From Semisulcospira habei (lineage: Eukaryota; Mollusca; Gastropoda; Semisulcospiridae): a DNA stretch of 64,000 nucleotides. Below the pieces are notes generated by a model. That model was not told the origin of the DNA. It made no database searches and worked only from the letters and a program-made list of their open reading frames with translations. This document shows, piece after piece, positions 61,431 to 64,000 of the stretch. Position 1 is the first letter of the stretch. The number at the start of each line of letters is the position of its first letter. Where the stretch lies: contig BTPG01000002.1 of NCBI GenBank assembly GCA_036245525.1, positions 126,288,950 to 126,352,949 of the forward strand, read 5' to 3'. A program made the translations under genes and the position numbers.

Positions 61431-64000
61431 ACAAAACGCGATCGCAAAACATGCAGACAGTTGACTTCTCCAGCTGCTAAATCTGTCTTAAAAAACTCCA
61501 AGTCAGTTGCTTCCCTTACATTGCTGCCGTAGCTTCTCAAAGACGTGCTATTTGATTGGTGCATGTCTTCAGGCGAAGCAAATGACAGAGCAATTTATAT
61601 CGCTGGCTTTGTCCGAATGTCTCCATGAGTCATTTTCTCGGAATGTTTGGAAAGTTTGTGCCCAAAAATATTTGTTAGTGACCAGCAGTGCTGAAACTTC
61701 CACACGCACAGAGACACATGGTAGTGTACATTATATTTCTGTTTGCAATTTGCGGGCAAGATAATATTTGTGCGGGAAAGATGAAAATGACATGTTGCTT
61801 GCCCGGGGAAAGATGATAATTAAAACATTTGGCCACCCCTGGTTTTACGACTACTCTGCTTTTGCAAGCTTGCTACTGGTGGATAAGAAGATGGCGAGAT
61901 AAGGCCTCGGGTTATGCCTCGTGAGGTCCGTCTCGTATGTACGGCCGGCGATGGCATCTCCCGTGGCATTTTGCGAGTTTCATGACTCGAACGGGCTTAG
62001 TTTTCGGAGAGTGTTCGTGAGTTCCTTTCATGGGGCCTTTCGTTAGTGGCCCCGAGCGATGGCCTTTTATGGGGTTGTGCCTTTTGTTGCAGTGCACCTG
62101 TAGGAGGTGCAAGAGCATTCAGTGGCTCAGTGACTCGGCACTCTTTCTGTCTTCTATGCTCCGGCTGCTCCTCCTCCCATACATGCAAGAAGTGCGCCTC
62201 TTGGAAGGAACAGAAGGGGTCCCAGCTTTGGGGATTCTATCGGCGTGGGCGTCCATCATCTAAGTCCAGAGACCCACCCATGCAGTTGGCACAGGACCGG
62301 TCGGCGCACAACCCACCGCCCGCCCCCGCACTGCCAAGCCCCTCAAGCCTTCGCAGACGCGCGGCCTCGGATGTTGTGGGGCCCTCTTCCAGCCGGACGC
62401 AGCAGTCAGACTTTCATCGCCCCCCCTCTAGCGGTGGCTGAGACGCAGCATTTAGTCTCTCATGGCCCCCCCCCCGCTAGTGGTGGCTGAGACAGAGCAG
62501 TCGGTCTCTCAGGGCCCCCCTGTAGTGGTGGCTGAGACCTTGCCCGGTGCACTGCAGACACCCTCAGTCAGAAGCTCAACGGCGCTCCGCCTCTCGAAGC
62601 CGTGGCCCTAGCTACTGGGACAGACATTCTGGCGACCGGCGGCCCCGCTCACCACGACGTAGCCGCCGTGACTCTCACCTTAGCGCCTACTCTCCTCGTC
62701 GCGCCACAGGTGAGGTCTGCCGGAGGATGCGCCTTCGCTCTCGCCCCCAGCAAGCGAGCGAGCGGGCACGCAGATGAGCGCTAGAGAGTATCTTAGTACA
62801 GCCAGAGCGCAGCGTCATTCATTGCTCCTCTTGGCCTTCGGCCCCCCGTCGCTCCCCTTGCGGGCACTCGGATCGTTCGTCATGCTACCGGTCCCCGCCT
62901 GGCCGATTCCCTCCACGCGGGTATAGTTTCCCCCTGGCCTCACCTGCGGCCTCAGCTTACGAGGAGGACGCCCTCATTTATAACCCGGAGGACTCGGCGT
63001 CGGCCCTGGCCTATAATGACAGTCCTCCCGCCTCTTTTCCCCGCAGCCCATCCCCCCCCCCCCCCTCCTGCACCCAACGCGCGGAGACGTATCGTTCTTT
63101 GGAGGAGGACGTGCGTCTGATCACTGCCATTTCCTCCCATGTCCTACACGCGGAGACCTATCATTCTTTGGAGGAGGACGCGCATCTGATTGCTGCCATT
63201 TTCCGCCGGAGGTGTGCCCGTCCTCCCCACCTCTCAAGAGGAAGGCCTCGGCCTCGGTGGACGCCCCGTTCCAGGCCAAGCAGTTCAAGTCTCTTCCTCG
63301 GTCGCCCGGCTTTCGGGACCTTACTGACGCCTTCAATGCTCATCTTCTTCTTCTTCCTCGATCGCTTCGATGAAGCGCAATATGCATGATGCAGCCGTTA
63401 TTCACCTGAGAGGTCCTGCATCTCTGTCTTCGGCCAGGAATGTGTATCGATTGTCATTCAGGACTGTTGAGCTCGGTCTGCCCACCAATGAGTAACAACA
63501 CATTGGCCCCTCACATCGTTTAGCCCGCCAGCAGAAGCGGTTTACCAGGGTGTGGCCACTGTTATCCCCAACAGCTTTCTTGGAGCCAGAAGTGAGAGCT
63601 GAGTGCTGGGTGAGGACCAGTGCTCCCGTACATCCGGATGGGTGCTGCTGCCAGGTTTACAAAGGTACTACCTCTCTCCAGACACCCTATACACCCCAAT
63701 GCTCATCTGCATCAAGGCAAGCTGGGGGATAAGGGGTTCTTCGCGGACAGTTGGTGACCGGCGGACGTGGATATCAGGTTTCGTCAAGGTTGGTACGTGG
63801 GCCACTCCCAATCTTTCGTCTGCCCCCTTCTGGCCTTGGATGCCGTGGCAGAAGTGCAGGCTGGAGGCATGCTGCTGGTTCAACGGTTTATTTCCCCCAG
63901 TCTCAAAAGCATGGCAATCTTGATCCGCAATACCTGGGAGACTTGGGTGGGGTTAGGTATTTTTTAGTTCCCAGGGTCACCCTGGTCAGCCCCACAGGGT
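61080..64000 (+). mobile_element. Decayed retroelement, possibly DIRS-like (gag region), runs off the window
   Basis: After a leader interrupted by the hAT-like element, 62030-63400 is GC-rich and codes in shifting frames for Cys-rich (CLLCSGCSSSHTCKKCASWK) and Pro/Ser/Arg-rich segments. The motif ETYRSLEEDVRLITA and a relative (TYHSLEEDAHLIAAI) occur as a duplication at 63081-63129 and 63153-63201. The C-X2-C clusters followed by a Ser/Arg-rich part recall gag of DIRS elements, but no RT or recombinase is visible before 64000. The class is tentative. Confidence 0.35.
61277..61841. mobile_element. hAT-like non-autonomous element
   Basis: CAGGGGTGGCCAAATCTCAT at the left and ACATTTGGCCACCCCTG at the right form terminal inverted repeats of the CAGGGGT...type seen in hAT elements. 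The flanks GTTCTA(C) and GTTTTAC suggest, but do not prove, an imperfect 8-base duplication. It contains a poly-C/poly-A run (61377-61428). No transposase. Confidence 0.6.

Noticed and set aside
61254..61480. Lys-rich frame in the poly-A run
   Set aside because: It is translation of the poly-C/poly-A tract within the hAT-like element.

Overview
The window is metazoan nuclear DNA with AT-leaning introns, GT-AG splicing, no operon structure and very dense transposon content. The mix of elements (RTE and L2/CR1-type LINEs, DIRS-like and Gmr1-like LTR elements, a short repeat with an internal ~164-bp tandem core that recalls the pearl/HINE elements of bivalves, many TTAA-flanked MITEs) suggests a marine lophotrochozoan, probably a mollusc. 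That assignment is inference, not a database result.

Only one host gene is supported: a multi-exon C2H2 zinc-finger gene on the + strand. Eleven coding exons lie between 23494 and 59956. Every exon pair joins in matching splice phase and gives a continuous open frame of 703 codons plus one base. The frame holds 13 recognisable C2H2 fingers and two acidic/Gln-rich linker exons. Finger order, the linkers and the block after the last finger point to a ZNF236 orthologue. The 3' part of the gene lies beyond the window. No convincing host gene was found in 1-22990.

Layout: 1-9600 holds hairpin-bearing MITEs and one tandem-core repeat, with no gene. 9601-15060 is a reversed tandem-core repeat split by a ~4.1-kb L2/CR1-like LINE. 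15120-15434 has a tRNA-headed SINE on the minus strand. 15647-18959 is a full-length RTE-type LINE with a 12-bp target duplication. 19001-22985 is a long terminal-inverted-repeat element with a (TG)n/(CA)n microsatellite pair. 23494-29055 holds exons 1-4, with a foldback element that carries a piggyBac-like insertion in intron 3. 29056-49769 is a 20.7-kb intron 4 built almost entirely of nested insertions: a Gmr1-like Gypsy element, an L2-like LINE inside its 3' LTR, and a DIRS-like element inside that LINE; beside it a tandem-core repeat contains a younger Gmr1-like Gypsy lacking RT/RNase H. 49770-59956 holds exons 5-11, with a threefold nest in intron 9 (tandem-core repeat > RTE > L2-like LINE). 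59957-64000 holds more MITEs, a hAT-like element and the start of a decayed, possibly DIRS-like element.

The most notable observations are: TTAA-flanked hairpin MITEs whose two arms change together between copies; Gypsy elements with integrase upstream of RT and a SCAN-like capsid, both carrying the same in-frame UGA; a relic duplicated finger exon in intron 9 that would keep the reading frame; a duplicated 5' splice site after exon 4; and a repeat end that supplies sequence directly before the exon 10 acceptor.
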